This document shows positions 59,423 through 59,457 of a stretch of DNA of 59,457 nt, in pieces; position 1 is the first letter of the stretch, and the number at the start of each line of letters is the position of its first letter. Below the pieces are notes generated by a model. That model saw nothing but the letters and a program-made list of their open reading frames with translations. It was not told where the DNA came from and searched no databases. This stretch comes from Streptomyces celluloflavus (lineage in GTDB: Bacteria > Actinomycetota > Actinomycetes > Streptomycetales > Streptomycetaceae), in assembly GCA_000720995.1 (NCBI GenBank), contig JOEL01000038.1, positions 1 to 59,457 of the forward strand, read 5' to 3'. Made by a program: the position numbers and the translations under genes.

Positions 59423-59457
59423 GCGGGGCGCGGCTGGTGGGGCGGGTGGGGTGGGGG

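Overview
The window is high-GC actinobacterial DNA, almost certainly Streptomyces. Evidence: many GTG starts, ATGA/GTGA stop-start overlaps, mycelial-actinomycete families (DUF3145, a PucR-type FasR-like regulator beside fabD-fabH-acpP-fabF, an MreB-like protein), and sugar ABC importers without their own ATPase. All calls come from reading the sequence and recognising families; no search was run.

Layout. (1) 0-3.1 kb is a decaying type I-E CRISPR-Cas locus: an IS630-type transposase fragment is joined to a 5'-truncated cas6e, then a frameshifted cas1, cas2, and a two-repeat array followed by a strong hairpin terminator. (2) 3.2-8.6 kb is ordinary chromosome: a secreted phosphoesterase, a short-chain dehydrogenase, a HEAT-repeat protein and two small membrane proteins. 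(3) 8.8-27.1 kb is the most unusual part. It is a mosaic with no polyketide synthase or NRPS: two paralogous GT-A-like proteins of an unusual family (one fused to a degenerate NAD-binding domain), a GT2 enzyme, an acetyltransferase, two-gene and three-gene operons carrying an amidinotransferase with a HAD phosphatase and a sugar epimerase with NUDIX and GHMP kinase, a dimethylformamidase-like protein, a radical SAM/SPASM-like enzyme, a carbohydrate importer, a thioredoxin and a histidine phosphatase. I read it as a candidate saccharide- and guanidine-containing metabolite or surface-glycan cluster of unknown product.

(4) 27.1-36.3 kb holds an MreB-like protein and several regulator-target pairs whose operators can be read directly: a GntR-TetR chimera facing an MFS exporter, MarR facing a medium-chain reductase, and XRE-cupin facing a methyltransferase. 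(5) 36.3-38.2 kb is gene-poor and looks decayed, with a 7-bp tandem repeat and a 33-bp-period direct repeat. (6) 38.2-44.0 kb is a ribose operon (rbsR-rbsA-rbsC-rbsB-rbsK, without rbsD) with two LacI-type operators. (7) 44.0-48.6 kb is a minus-strand run of cell-wall or secreted functions: a nitrilase-VanX fusion, a secreted pyroglutamyl-peptidase homologue without any cysteine, a DUF4097 lipoprotein and an SGNH lipoprotein. (8) 48.9-55.6 kb is the primary type II fatty-acid synthesis locus. (9) 55.6-59.4 kb holds a pirin, a serine hydrolase, a MerR-aldo/keto reductase pair with a readable 19-bp-spacer promoter, and a YjbR-like protein.
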